Below are positions 12,301-25,590 of a DNA stretch of 64,000 nt, piece by piece. Position 1 is the stretch's first letter. Each line of letters opens with the position of its first letter. This stretch comes from Lineus longissimus (lineage: Eukaryota > Nemertea > Pilidiophora > Heteronemertea > Lineidae): contig NC_088309.1 of the NCBI RefSeq assembly GCF_910592395.1, positions 6,884,501 to 6,948,500 of the forward strand. The letters run 5' to 3'. Made by a program: the position numbers and the translations under genes. Below the pieces are notes generated by a model. The model was not told the DNA's origin, did not search any database, and worked only from the letters and a program-made list of their open reading frames with translations.

Positions 12301-15300
12301 CCACCTCGAGATCTTTGGCTAGGAGAAGCTGCAATCAGATTGATAGTTGGTGTTAATGATATCAAAAATTGAGGCATTGACAGTCAGTCTGTATTGACAC
12401 AATTGGAAATTCCAAATTCTTAACGAACGGCACAGGCCTTAAGGCTAAGCTTAGCAATACATCAAAGTAGCCAGTATGACTTGGGGTCAATTTTGTTCAA
12501 ACAACATTAGGTAGAACTGACACAGGCATATAGACACGCATCAAAGCACTTGGAGAAAAAAACACATGCGCATTCGCAGCATAGTCAGATGAGTGAGTTT
12601 CATTGTTCTTTTCACAAGTTGAAGGCATTTCTTTACCTCTATCATACCACTATACTCAGCTATGGGCATCACAATCTCGTGTCTGTAGCGGCATTTTACT
12701 CTCAACGTTCCCTGGGCCTCACCCTTGCCCTGCTGTCCGATTGGGGCGAGGTTAAACCATTCTTCCACCATCTCACCTTCTTGGATTTCAGACAGCATTT
12801 GACACATTTGAACTGTAATTCAGAAAATGATTTTGTCAAAGTTGATGGCAACTGTAAAGAACGGTAAGCCCATTAGGTCTTCTCTATGTCCCCTGCCTAA
12901 TAAGACCCAAGTATCAGCAAAAGGATTATTAAGTCACTGCAAATAACCTGACAGTCTTTTAGGAATTCTTAATGAAGCTTACCAACATGGCCCAAATAGT
13001 TGACTCAGCAGACAAATGCAACCCCTCACAGCAAAACCAGGCAATTCTACTCCTATATCAAACAAAGGAACTTACCCACTTCTGTGTCCTTAGACCTTTT
13101 AGATTTGTTGAAGATGGTCACCTTGAAATTGTCCACATCCGGAGGTAGATCCCTGCAAAGAACAGAACAGTCGAGTCAGTAGCTATCTTCCAGTCGACAA
13201 CAAAGAAACAAATGCCTGACACTGACCAATAGGGTTTGGGCAAAACGACAACATGCTATGGGGCGTTGACTGTCACCAGGGTAATGCATTATTGTGGCAG
13301 AGACTTTTGAAAACACTCAGAAAGCATCAAAAGGGACAATCCCATGTGAACCCAGCCTATGCTTTTGAGCGTCACTGTTTGACACTGTAACGTCAAGGTC
13401 TTCCTCCATTCGGCACAGTTTGATAATAGTTTCTGAATCACAAACTTACTCAAGCACAAACTCTTCATCCCACACAGGATTAGGGGACTCCTTAACCTGC
13501 GTCCGGCACACTCTGATATCGTTTAACGATATTACACAATATGGATGGGGGATCTGTTTCACGGATAAGTTGTGGGCCTCTGAAATGCATATGGTTAGGC
13601 TCCACAACTCTTTAATTGGTTTATCTTTATTCCTCTGTTGCGTATTGACACAGAAGGGCCGGAGTGCTTGGATGAATTCCTGCAATCAGTCAAACAACAA
13701 TTTTTAACAACAATGTTTTAGACATTGAAATCAGAGAAAGAATTACATGTATGCTAATTATAGACTACGGGTACTCAGAAGTAGCTGGAATGAGGCAAAA
13801 CTGTTCAAACGGTCTAAATCACAGATTTTGATATCGTGAATATGCATCTGCCAAATTAAACAAAGTGTTCGGCAGAAAATGTTTGGATCATGTTACTGAA
13901 ACCCAACAGCCGAGGACATGTTTTGCACACACACTACCACACATCATCTCCCCCCCCTCTTGCCATCTCCACCTCCTTTTGTATCGAGATACTCACTGCA
14001 GCCTCATCTGATGAGTCGGCACAAAGATAATGGGGCGATTCATGGTGATTCAAGGCACGGACGACTAACTGGAAACAGTGCGGTCTGAAAGAAGAACATT
14101 ACTCAAAATAAGAAAACACGATAAAAACTTCTCGTACAAGATCATACTGCCTTGAAAAGGCAGCAGGCAGTAAGTGATATCTTACCATAAAGACATCAGA
14201 AATCATAATAAGTGGTATCTGTCCATCCCACAAGTGTTTAGATTGATATATTCTGAGAGATGTCGGCAGGGAAATAACATTTGGATCAACTTTGATTGAT
14301 TTAGATGACCCAATATTCTGCCATCATCCATAATCCACCTCCTCCCCACGTGAACATGCTTAGAACTGTCCATCTGGCAAAAATATGCCTCGAAATGATT
14401 ATTCTCGGCCCAATTTTGAAAATTCAAAGGTCTTTCCAGAGCCGAGGCAAAAATCTTGCTATTTCTGATGTCAAATTACAAACTCACCTTCCAAAGAAGC
14501 TCTCGTGTACAGGGTAAAGGGACGTGTAATTCAAGTCAATCAAACTCTTTGGTCGTGAGCGCTGAAAAGCAGGGAACATACATAGGTGACAACAAAGCAA
14601 AGGAGCTAGTTATAAAAGAGTGGACTCCCACAACATCCTGTTCATTAGCATTACTAAGCTGTTCGGGGAGATTATGAGGTCTTTGATAATGATTTCCGTT
14701 CATTAGAAATTAGTCTATTGAGGACATCATTACAACCAGAAGTTCAGGCTAAGATTACTCTAAAGGTTCATCTCTCGACTGTTGGAGCACAAATAAGCAA
14801 AATAAGAATAACCTGATTCTAGTATCAAGTATCATGAGATCCAGCCATTCCTGAAGAGGGTATTTTGAACGGCAGCAAACTCTGCCACAAGGCTCGAAAT
14901 GCTCATGCTTACTTTAACACTCTCAAAGAAATATATCTGTTGTTCCGTCCCGTTCAAGATGAAGTACATGGTCTTCCACTTTTTAGCTGAAAAGGAAACT
15001 GAAATAAAATATCACTGAGAAAGGGATCAAGAAAATTTACTTTGGAATATTTTGCACTTGTGACCCTTGAAAGCTCTTCTTACCAGATTTTTGTGTGATC
15101 CTATGCTCAACTTAAGCACCCAGCAAATGAGGGATTTCAATAGCTAGGACATGCAATCCTGATTGCATGCAACAACATTGTTCATTTACCAAGCAATTGG
15201 CAATTTTGACCGCAAACTAGAGATCTTTTTGTTGCAAATAGCAACAGCGATTGCAGCAGAGCACCAGAGCACTAGAATTTTTTAAGGCACTACATAAAAA

Positions 15301-18300
15301 CATGAACATTTTACAAACTTATTACCTTTCTGAGATTTGTTTATATAACCCTTGAGTATTATCCTGTCATTTCTGTTGGAAAAGAAATTTGGTCCGGAAC
15401 TTTTCTTGATGGACGCGTAGATCGAGTCGCTGTCGTTATTGTCGAACTCATCATTGTCATGAACGAAGTAACGCTCCTGAAAAAAGAAATCGATCAGGAA
15501 ATAATAAGATATCATATAACTTGCAACAGATCAGCATCTTATCCAGGGAGTGATACTCCTCGTCACTTCATACTACACAATCCGGGATAATCTAAGGACT
15601 CATAAGTTGTACTGAGCCAGGGCTATAGCCCAGCAGACTTAACTTTTAACTTTAACTTTTCCATTTAGTTTGTGATATTTGGTTTACGTACAAGGAATCA
15701 AAATGATGAGAAAGCCAACGAAATGAGAAATCTGAATTGTGATACTTACTCGCTGAACAGGCTGGAGGAGAGTATATCCTTCAACAATTTCTTCCTTTTT
15801 GTATCTCTCAACAATCGAAGCGATGCTGTCAAAAACAATCATAACAATGCTAATTAGAAGTAAAGAACAAACAATATCAACAACAAAGTTTTCAAGACAC
15901 ATCAGGGCTCTGAGTAACTGAAATGACCTGTTTACGACCCCCCCCTTGGCAATCTGTCCTATTCCTTAAAGCCCCTAATCAGGAGATGTTCGCTGATATT
16001 GTTTCAAAGGACAGAACAATATCATAAATGATGTGACATCAATGTCCTTTTCTCAGTACCAAAGCAGACTTCTATTCTGTAATTACCAAGTCAACTACCA
16101 TAACTTACCTGTCAAAATATCGACCTCCCATAAAAAACTGACGGCCGACTTTTTCGATCCTGAATCGATTCACCTTTTGTAGGCAGAGGAAGAACAGGGA
16201 GTAGTTACCGGGAGAGTTATCACTTGGTCGCACGAGAAAGCTACACTGACCAGCTGGAAAAATAATTGGGCAAAATGTTAAAGTTTAATTTTACTTCTAT
16301 CATATTCAAAGTGGTTACGGTAATTTCGAGTGGGTTTAATAGAGAAGTTTGACAACGACAGACACTAAATTGACCTTATTCTTCTGACTTTTCTATGATA
16401 AACAAAAGAATATGGCCACTGGACACCTCATTCTGAGTATGCAGTAGTCACCACCAACGTGCATGTTTTTGAGGATTTTATCCAAATATATTTATCTCTC
16501 CCACAGATGGTAGCAATAACTTAAAAGGGCCCCAGAAATATTATAACTTTTTTATATTTCATTCTTGCATTGTTCTGCCCACTCTCCACGCATGCAAAAG
16601 GATGCAAGGAGTGTGTTCCAGGCAAAGTCAAACACGTCCATACTGTTCAACTTACTAAGAGCGAGTTTTTCAGCTGCTTCCTCCTTTGTAATGTCGCTGT
16701 GGAAATATTCGAGGGTTTCAATAGGATCGACGCTATTCAGCTCTTCCAAGAGGCCGTGATAGACAATACCACTCTCATTGGTCCTCTGTGACGTCACCCA
16801 CAGCCAACCGTCGCCCAACTCATTGTGAACAATAAAGATATCGCCCTTCATGAAGCTGAAATGGCCAAAAATATACATGCATAACAAGACAATTGATCCA
16901 AATTTATGACAGTCATTGCTTTTCCAAAATTTCTGAGAACATTATCCATTGCTTAGTGGTAAAATAAACATACTGGGAAATTTCAAGATGTTTTTCGAAA
17001 GTTTTCATCAATAGGAAACTAGAGTGTATTCAACAGTGATGATGAAACTCCACTCCATGGCTGGTCACCAGGTGACGAAACGACAACGAAGTATTTGAAA
17101 AAAATTTTACCCGACCCCCATCCCCTGCTAAAGGTAATTCTAGGGTTTCCTAGAACATTACAAATTGAGAAATTGTGGTTTTATTGTATGCCTGGTTCAT
17201 CAATGATGATAAAGTGACAATATTTACCTAAAATATCGTAATTTCTGGCGTTTTGAACGTTTTGGCAATTTGACAAGTTCTATACCAGCATTGAAATTTT
17301 CAATGAATGTGGTGACAGCTGTCAACAGTCTTCTCATTGTTGTAAAATTGGGACGTCTGAACTACAAACACTTTTGATTGTTTATAAATCCAAATTGAGA
17401 TGTATGCGCTAAACAAATAATGTAGGTATGCTGCACTCCAGTGTGCCAGGCTGGAGAGAAAATCCAGTTCTGCTGATCTGATTTTTGTCAAAGCTCTTAT
17501 ATGCTGCAATAACTATTTGCCACTATGAATAAATTGTGCTATTGTAATTGAAATTCTTTCTTGGAATAAGAAAGAATTTCTATGAAAGTTTTTCCCAACC
17601 CAATTTCCTAGGGAGGGGCACCAAGACCAAGGCAATTTGCAGATAACTGACTCTCCAGAGCCCTTCAATTCACCTTCAAGAAAGATGTCAGTTTCCCGGA
17701 GAGATCCCATTTCAGTCTGCAGTAGGCCTACTTAATACGTCTGGGAATTCATAACCATTGTGTAAAATTCAAGAAAATTTGTCAATACAGTTCAATTTCA
17801 CAATGACATTTTTTGGATAAATTCAATCTAACAGAATTGCAATACCGACCGGTATGAAAAAAAAGCATTATCCAACAAAAGATGGTGGGCCCCAACCAAA
17901 AACATGAAGTAGGACAGACAGTCAGGGGATGGAGAATTTGTTTCGATTACATACTCTAGTTCATCTGTATCAATGATGCCCTTGTATGGGAGTGTTGCTA
18001 TGACCCTCCTCTGGTCATCCACGGGCTGAAATGAGAGATATCATTTGAAATACATGTTCTTAATGGAAAGGGTGTTCTGGATAGCGAGGTGTTCACTGAG
18101 GGAGGTGCCACTGTACATCTCACTTAAAACCCCACCTCCGATGTTTTTAAAAAGAATACTTGATACAAACGAATTCAAACCATCATTAGTCCCTCAGCAG
18201 GACAAATCATATGTTACATCCCCTTCTTGAATTAATCTAACACGTTGCAAGTGGCAGCTCATTTTCATGCCGCTATTTTGACTGTGACAGTGTGGGAGGC

Positions 18301-21300
18301 CAAAAATTATCACGTCAAAGGCCAGAGTGTGTCTCTGACAACATCATCACAGACACTGTCAACACAGAATATCATGATTACCGGTAGATTAAACAAGCAG
18401 TCTGCTCATTCATCAAGTAGGCCCAAGGGAGAAAATGAGATCAGAATAGCTACATGCAGCGATAGGAATGATCATTACAACTAACTATCAACCTTATTTT
18501 CAAGGCCTTTTACTTTTCTCATCCTTTTCGATAAAAAGTTGCATTTCTCAAGATAGAGTAAAATGATAGCAAGGGTGACTTTGTACACCTTTTGATGCAC
18601 CCTGTATAATCGAGTGGGAGGGAGGCCATGTGATAACAATAACAATACATGTATAATCCAAAGGTCAATTAGTCTAAAACTGTCATTGCAACACAGGAAC
18701 TGGAGGAAGTCATGTTTCAAACTAACTGTCATGACTGCTTGGTTTGCTAAAACTTATTTGGACAAGTGGGCCGAAGTACCTAGGCTAATCCAGTTTGTGC
18801 TTAGCCTTATCTCATTTGTAAAAACTATGAGCTTGGTCTTCTAGTTCTATGCAAACTTGGTACATTAAAGTAAATGATTGATGCTTGTCATCAAGATGTT
18901 GACCTAGTTATGTCATTTTGGCCATGACACAATGACATGATGACCAATTATATGACTCCTTGTTGCCGATTTGTTCAGCTGAACTATTCTAGTATGCACT
19001 CCAATGTGCCAGCAGAGTATCTGAATTCTGATACTATCATTTGCCAGGTATGCGCAGATTGTTCCGAAAAAGTCATCAGGAGTGGTTAAAACAACACAGT
19101 GATTCAAAAACTTACCACTGGTGGCGCCACTGGACAATTGAGCCTCTCTCCCTTGAGGAGATCAGAGTAACTGGAGTAATATCCAATCAGCTGGCTAAGC
19201 GAGGCGAATTGCCGACCACCGATGTAAAAGTCACCACACATAGCAGTGATCCTGCAATCAGAAATTCGTGAAATGTAATTTTTTCTGAAGTATCGTTACC
19301 TCGGAAGTATTTGCAGTTTATTTGCATTTTATTTTGCAGTTTTTCGTGAAGTTCTTTGGGGTACTGGAAGCCTCTCATTGTTTTGCAACATTGTAACAAT
19401 AATTTCGTGGCCATATAAATGTGATAGTGTTAACACAAAACATTTTCAATTCTAAAGTATTTGAGGATGAAGTCACATTGGATCAATTCATTCCATTTTA
19501 AGCTTAGGCCTTGTTACAGAGCTTGAATAGCAAATAGGGTATAAATTGCCTCTATCAGTGACAGAGGTAAGAAAGGGCTACACCTGCAGAGAACTGAATT
19601 GAGCTCCTGGTTCCATTCGGTACTCATTGAACACATTTTTTCAGCCACAGATGGAAATTGCAAGGTTAATTTGAGCTCTGTATAGTTTTCAATCATACCC
19701 CAAACACTTCATAACCAATTAAGCTTTGGTACATACAAAACATACCAAGAGACACAGGATACTTTCATAATAATTGATGGCATGTTATGTTCACTGATGT
19801 TAGAAATCCCTGGGAGACAAAAGTAAAAGCTATGTATGGCTCAATTGGCCATGATTCAGTCATTCTGTAAATATATTCCTGGATATACTTGTATGCCAAC
19901 TCACAGAAATAGGGAACTAGTCAGTTTAACACAATGTGTTCATAGTCATGATTGCACTGATAATGAATATCTGTGAAAGTGAATACCCTAACCTACCTGA
20001 AGTGATTGATCCCCGTCTTGCCGTAAAAGGACAAGACATAGGATCCAGGGCGCCGATCACTCTCACGGATGAGATAGCTTCCATACTCGTTGGTTGCCTT
20101 CAATCGATCTTCTGCCGTCTGGCGGTCAAGGCGACCATGGTACCAACTGTAAGGAAAATAACAACCATGAAAGTCAACAGGATCAGTTTGGCAAAACCCA
20201 AAAAAATTGGCAGCTTTCAGAAGTTGCCATGTAAGACATGTTACCAGATATGGCAAATCAGTCCCTGGGCCATAACAATTATACCGTAAGTATAGAGGAA
20301 AATAAAAAGATCTCTCTGCTGAACAACTGTACAGTCGATTCAGTCCCTCTGCGGGCTTTGGATCAGATGGTGACCTAATTCCGCCCAGACAATAGCCTGT
20401 ATGGTTGTGACATTGTCTCTTCGTGGAGACCAGTGGTACTGTTGATACATTACTGGTCTTCAGCATTGGTGTCTGTCCAGTTAGACTGCTTTGTTTACTT
20501 GCACGATCAAGATTTGCACAAAGACGTATACATTGTCCCTGTCCTTCGGCAATTCTAGTAAACTCTAACCAATTGTAGTTGGTGCTACTCTATCTGTCCT
20601 TATGTCCCAGACTGTTGTGACATTGTCTCTTTCTGCTGGCCGATGCATATTTGTGGTTAGTCATTATTGACCCTCCAATTATCTGCATTGGTATGACATT
20701 GACAAGGTACCCCGAAGGACGTACGTGTAGGGACGGTCCTGTTATTGAGTGTTATGACGTTCTCATGTCCCAATTAACAACAACCTGAAGCTGAAGGGCT
20801 GTGCAACATTACACTTTTGATCTACGGTGTAACGATGTCCCTCACCAGGATGACGATTCTCTAATGGTAACACAATTCTCACAATGACCTTCACAGGCTG
20901 TTACATTGTCTCTCTATCAGTCTAGATGCGATGCAGACTATGAGTACGATCCTTTTAATAGATATCATGAATGGTCCTCTAAGACAAATGGGTTTGCAAA
21001 TGATGTCAAGATCGAACGCAATTGAAATCGATTGCAATGCCAATGTAGGCCTACCAATGTCGAGTTGACGAGACATGCCTAAGCCAAAGGACACTACTAT
21101 AGATCCATGCACTTGATTGGGACCAACGTTTACGAAAACGTCGCGTCACGTCACGTTACACCAATGTAAAATGCATGGTGACGTGACGACGGCCAACACT
21201 ACGTCATGTAAACGTTGTTCCCAATCAAGTGCATGAATCTATAGGCGTCCATCAATCATCATGAATTGAAAACGGTATACCGACTACCGTACGTCTTTCG

Positions 21301-21685
21301 ACTTGGGTCAAAAATCTTGATCGAACAAGGGAATGGAGTTGAGAATGTTCATGATGACTTGTTACCTAGAGGATCACATACTGGACAGCTGATCTCCTCT
21401 GTTGACGAATGAACATAGCCTACATAATGGAATCGAGTTGAAATTTGCAGAAAAGTGAGAAGATGATGAGAAAAAAGTAAAAAATCTGAAGAAGTGAAAT
21501 TTGGGACTTATTTGACAAACGATTTGAAGGGGAAATGGGGCTTGCGTTCACTTAAAAATTAGCATTTAGCAATTCCCGACTTACTCAGCATCTGGAGGCG
21601 CATCCAAACTATGGTTAATTTTGATATTAACGGCCTCAAACGGGCTTTCAAAATCTTCAGCTCTCATCCTGTCTTTTTCGGCCAT
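9303..21685 (-). CDS. RASA1: Ras GTPase-activating protein 1 (p120 RasGAP), 20 coding exons
   Basis: This is a cytosolic protein that docks on phosphotyrosine receptors and speeds GTP hydrolysis on Ras. Coding exons: 21685-21585, 20146-19997, 19251-19116, 18025-17955, 16855-16656, 16253-16109, 15825-15750, 15476-15326, 14987-14913, 14561-14488, 14084-13997, 13679-13450, 13152-13076, 12812-12637, 12328-12160, 11951-11809, 11460-11190, 10978-10812, 10630-10508 and 9377-9303. About 898 residues: SH2 (35-125, Arg61 in YLIRESD), SH3 (about 132-190), SH2 (about 197-290, Arg228 in FLVRPSD), PH (about 320-445), C2 (about 435-525) and RasGAP (about 584-833). The arginine finger is Arg647 (TLFRGNSLA), and the FLRLLCPAIINPRMF block is intact. 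The start is the first ATG after an in-frame stop. The N-terminus before SH2 is only 34 residues, far shorter than in vertebrates. All junction phases agree except exon 9, which carries one extra base. Confidence 0.95.
9670..9800. mobile_element. Palindromic MITE, TGGGTGATATGAAT family (copy 1)
   Basis: A 131-bp fold-back element in the last RASA1 intron. The ends CAATGGGTGATATGAAT and its reverse complement continue into near-matching arms containing GACTAGCAAAT. The centre is non-coding and AT-rich. Two more copies of the same family lie in the tandem array at 41.5 and 41.8 kb, which shows it is a dispersed element. No transposase is present here and the superfamily is not clear. Confidence 0.7.
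11540..11635 (-). repeat. tRNA-derived SINE-like fragment
   Basis: In a RASA1 intron, the minus strand carries a pol III A-box-like TGGCACAGGGGG (11616-11605), followed about 30 nt later by a B-box-like GGGTTCGAGCATC (11574-11562). Order and spacing are those of a tRNA-related promoter, but no tRNA cloverleaf is evident, so a SINE head or a decayed tRNA pseudogene is the best guess. A related B box occurs at 46299-46310. Confidence 0.4.
14913..14987 (-). other. RASA1: RASA1 exon 9 (PH domain) with a +1 frameshift
   Basis: The exon is 75 nt, but phases of the neighbouring exons require 74. The 5' part reads KKWKTMYFILNGTEQ and the 3' part reads IYFFESVK, both clearly RASA1 PH-domain sequence but in two different frames. 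The shift lies at the AAA (plus-strand TTT) around 14940-14942. Left as is, translation stops a few codons later. An assembly or sequencing indel, or a polymorphism, is likelier than a dead gene, because the rest of the gene is intact. Confidence 0.8.
20390..20900. repeat. Decayed copies of the GTTGTGACATTGTCT repeat family in RASA1 intron 1
   Basis: GTTGTGACATTGTCTCT occurs at about 20404 and 20614, with weaker variants near 20690 and 20897. The same core is the most regular phrase of the tandem array at 39.7-42.6 kb. The intervening sequence is only loosely similar, so these are old dispersed relatives rather than recent copies. Confidence 0.4.
21097..21244. mobile_element. 148-bp near-perfect fold-back element in RASA1 intron 1
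   Basis: The outer arms of about 38 nt begin CTATAGAT(C/T)CATGCACTTG and match each other in reverse complement with about two mismatches. A second inverted pair inside (GTCACGTCAC against GTGACGTGAC) extends the hairpin almost to the centre. It is non-coding. It looks like a small MITE of a family different from the TGGGTGAT one. It contains CRE-like TGACGTGA sequences, which may be coincidental. Confidence 0.6.
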
Positions 21686-21999
21686 GATCGGCCGGATACT
21701 CGGCTTCTTGGTTTTTCTGTCACGGACTTAAAATTAAAGCAAGTAAAAATTAAATAGTAAATTGCCTAAGATATCAATATAAAATTTAAAAACTAGGAAA
21801 ACTAAAATGAAATCAAATTGCTATCTAGGTTATTTTTTGTATCAAAACAATTATATTCTTCAATCACACCACCTGTTTCTGTTACTCCGTACCGTAGTAG
21901 TGAGCTACACCTACAACTATTTCTGAAATTAAGTCTCGATTTTTTCCTCTCTTTACCTTGTTATCGTCGATGAATTGACCTGATAAAGTTGTCAACGTT

Positions 22000-24900
22000 T
22001 AGGAAATATAGGTTTGTATTTATGATACACTATATTTCTGTATCTTTTAGCATCATGTCCTTCTAATCTGCATAGCAAATCCTCTCACATCCAAGTTCAG
22101 TCCCATTCGGCTGTACATTTACACTACGAAATGTATGCAGTTCTCATGCATTCGCCCAGGCCAGGTACATTTAGATTTACAGTATGTCAGTACACTACGA
22201 AATGTATAGGCAGCAGTAGGCCTACGTAAAGATGTTGCCACACTATCAAGGACGGTCATGGGTGGATGCATGTAGGGTCTATACATCATTTATATGATGA
22301 AGTGTAGGTCGACTGCGACGTCGTCAAACCTTCCATACTACACCATGTCACAATTATGTAATAATCACCATTTTGTCCGAATGTTGACGTGCGTAGGCTA
22401 TATGATATTTATCGCAATCACCCTCACTTCCTTTTATTGGAATAGACCTTTTGCCAGATACACCGGTAAGGGGTATCACCTTGGGTCGGGGAAAACAAAC
22501 TATTTTTAAAGGGGGACTATAGGCAGGAGCAGAGGGGTTAATTTGGCCATCTTCAGGTGACTAATATACATAGTAAGTGCCCCAGGTCATGTCAGATTCA
22601 GCAGTAACTATATTCCCCGTACAAGCGTGAATCATTTCGACATACTGTGAGATGTGAGACCCCTATTGACGACTTCGTGTAACTTTATCTTGCCTGCCTA
22701 GCTGCTGCCAACACTGTCCCTTTAAAATAGGTTTTCCCAGTCAAAAGACGCAAGATGGACACCAGACAGTGCCTATCAAGCCATTGTCTGGCGTCTTTAA
22801 CCAAGAAGATCTATTGTAAAGATGTATTCACAGTAAAGAGTAGCTATGGTCTTGGTGTGGTAGAAGACAATTTCATAGGCCTATTGTAGAAGCTGAATGG
22901 TTACAAAAAAATCTGATCACTCAAGTAACAGGCTGTCTCGGCTCAACAATGACATCAGCTGCTGAAAGTTTGTTCAGTTGGACCAGTTTTCATAGTCTAA
23001 TCATCTCAGTGATTTCATTCTTTGTGAAGCCACTGTTTACAAGTGTGGTGGCAATCCTACAAAGTACAATGACTGATTGGAATTGGACTTTGATCAGGAT
23101 ATCAACATTGGTCTAGTTCTTTTTAGGACCTACTTGGATTTTGAACTTGAATCATCTCCTTGTTATTAGAAACAACTAGTGCTTCCATTGTAATTCTAAT
23201 TTGAACATTACAGTATGTCAAAAAGCATACTACTAAACTGAAATCTTAATGTTGCAGATTTTGTTTTTTTCTTGGCCGCTGGTTTGTAGTTGCATAAAAT
23301 TGAAAGACTTTAATACAACTGGGCCTTAGGTTTGACATCAGAGATATGAATTCATGAGCCCCTCTGCTTATTTGAAGAAAATATTGAAAATGATATTTCC
23401 ATGCAGTTTCATGAAAAACAAAAAAAATCTGAAATTTTAGGCTACTTTTGGTACACCCCTTTTGTCCTGTATAGACGTATCCCAGTAATCTGCTCTGTTT
23501 TTAAGAAATTCATGTTTCTCTACCACTGTTTATCAGGTCATTCAGTTCTGTTGGTTGGTGGTATCGTATTAGTGTGTTTAATTCTGACTAATGGTTACTT
23601 GAGGAAATGGTTATGTAAAAGTTGTGATAAAATATGCTCCATTACCATATACTATACGATACTTGTACTGGAGCTATTTACTTGTACTAGCGTTCATTGG
23701 AAGGTGCATGACTAGCACTTGTGTTGAACCAACTTAGGTAAAAGTGGAGTTTTGTTTAAAATATCGTGCAATAAGTGATGCACTATGTAGGGTGTGAGAT
23801 TAAAACAACTGGAAGCCAAAATTACTGATCTTGGCAGATGGCTACATGTGGCCTATGACATGGCTGTAGTCACAAGGCTCTGGCAGTGTAATTTGCTCTT
23901 CCGGTTTCCTGTTTACAGATTTTAAAACATATTTTTTCTCCCTTTTTCAGAGATGACAAGTCCCGAAAAAATGACCATTCCATTTCATGTTGTAACGGGT
24001 CTTTAACATTCCACTTAGCATTTCAGGCAAAATTGCATGCTTTCTACATGTGTTACAGATTTGATCAACAATTTTTTGGCCTTCAGGCCTATCTTACACG
24101 GTATGGCCAATTAAAAAAAAATTGTAGTTATAGTGATATAAGTATACACTCTTCTTCCAGCACGTATATTTACACCTAAAAGTGAAAATAATCATTCCAT
24201 CAGGATATTATAAAACTACTTTTTCATCAACAGTTTGAAATCTGTTTGAAAAGGATAATTACTGCTAACTGGATTGTTAACATTGCTTTCACAAGCTTAG
24301 ATAGTTTGGATTTTCTTGTGTCACACCCTGTGAGCAACTCCAATGTTTGTCACACCATTGACTAATTGCCATAACCAGGCTAAGCAGCCTATCAGTGGAG
24401 CAGGGCTGCGGCTGTGGTGTAATTCAAGCGGCCACCTGATCATAAATTGCCTTAAATTGAGTTGTTATTAATCAGAGAGAAATGAAATAAGGTAAGGAAC
24501 CATCCTTTCATGGATTTTGAAAAAGCCTTTATTTAAACATTTAAAAAGTAGTCAAAGTTCAAATTAGATCTGCATGAAAAAAACTTGTTGGGATTAATAT
24601 AGTTCTAAGAGTTTAAAAGCATTCAATGTCCTTTATTAAGGGCTTTATATTCATTGTGGGTAGGTTCTCTACACCTTATACTTTGAACCTGTCACATATA
24701 TAGAATGACTTTTAATATGCAGTCCAAGCAGTCTGGGTGTGGTCGGAACTCATCCATATGCCAGAAGTTAAAATACCTAGAGTAATCATTGTACTAAATT
24801 ATCCGTGTTTGTCTTTAATAAACCACTTCCTACATTCATTCATGCATTCATGCATTCAACACGTTTAATAGGCCCAGGGAAATGACCTTGAGTCCAGCCT

Positions 24901-25480
24901 TGAATTTTGTGTGATCCTCGAAGTGCTCAGCCATGCATGCGTACAAATTCCTGAGATTCCCTTGAAAGTTAGACAGTGATCTCTTAAATAAGTGGAACCC
25001 GCAATAGAAAAACTTTTAAAGTTGTTTTTATCAGAAAAATAAAAAAACTTCTAGAGCTCCAATTAAGCCATGCAAGTGATTATGTAATAGTTGTATTATA
25101 AGTGGTGGTTGCCATTATAATGCATAGACCTGTTTGGACACCAGCCGTTTATACGCTTACAGCACATGAAGTAACAGGCCCAGCCCCATTACAGCCGGTC
25201 AAATTTTTCCTTTACGTCAGTCTCTGTGCGGGAGAAATAGTGGACACAGACCGGCTGGGTCATTTGTGACACAGTTTTCCAAAAGACTTGATCAATAGCC
25301 CGTTGATGACATAAACTGCTTAAGAAAGTTGCCGTCATTTCTTCTGTCCATATCTTTTGGAGTGTTGTTAGACGTGTGAGATCTTGGCCTAGTTCATGCG
25401 AGGACTATCGATTTGGTCTTTTGGAGTGTTTGTGATGTAATGACCTGGTCTTCTCTGATAAATGGATGTTTAAATATCAA
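22000..25480. other. Intergenic between RASA1 and the UGCG-like gene
   Basis: This is the divergent interval between the RASA1 start (minus) and the UGCG-like gene (plus). I see no coding exon. A segment at about 22535-22700 resembles another at about 56930-57080, sharing ATCTTCAGGTGACTA and GATTCAGCA(G/A)TAA phrases, so it is probably a dispersed repeat. A short imperfect hairpin lies at about 22745-22802. Confidence 0.45.
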
Positions 25481-25489
25481 GCGGGACAC

Positions 25490-25590
25490 TAGCTAATCAG
25501 TCAACTCTCTCAAGACTCAAAGACAACAAACTGCCTGACAGTAACTACCAAGATCTGAGAAACCAATCAGCCCAGACAAGTCATTAAACG
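25490..25590 (+). other. Candidate 5' UTR exon of the UGCG-like gene
   Basis: The first coding exon at 28.07 kb is preceded by a good splice acceptor only four bases before the ATG, so an upstream non-coding exon must exist. A plausible donor AAACG|GTATGT lies at 25590/25591 after a stretch without repeats. This pairing is inference only; a transcript is needed to confirm it. The rest of 25.6-28.0 kb shows no coding exon. Confidence 0.25.

Noticed and set aside
19993-20466. 157-codon minus-strand frame as a single gene
   Set aside because: Only 20146-19997 is real coding (RASA1 SH2 exon); the rest is intron read-through beyond the acceptor at 20147.
22745-22802. Hairpin considered as a microRNA precursor
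   Set aside because: Two arm pairs with a large one-sided bulge; not a regular precursor fold and no conservation information.
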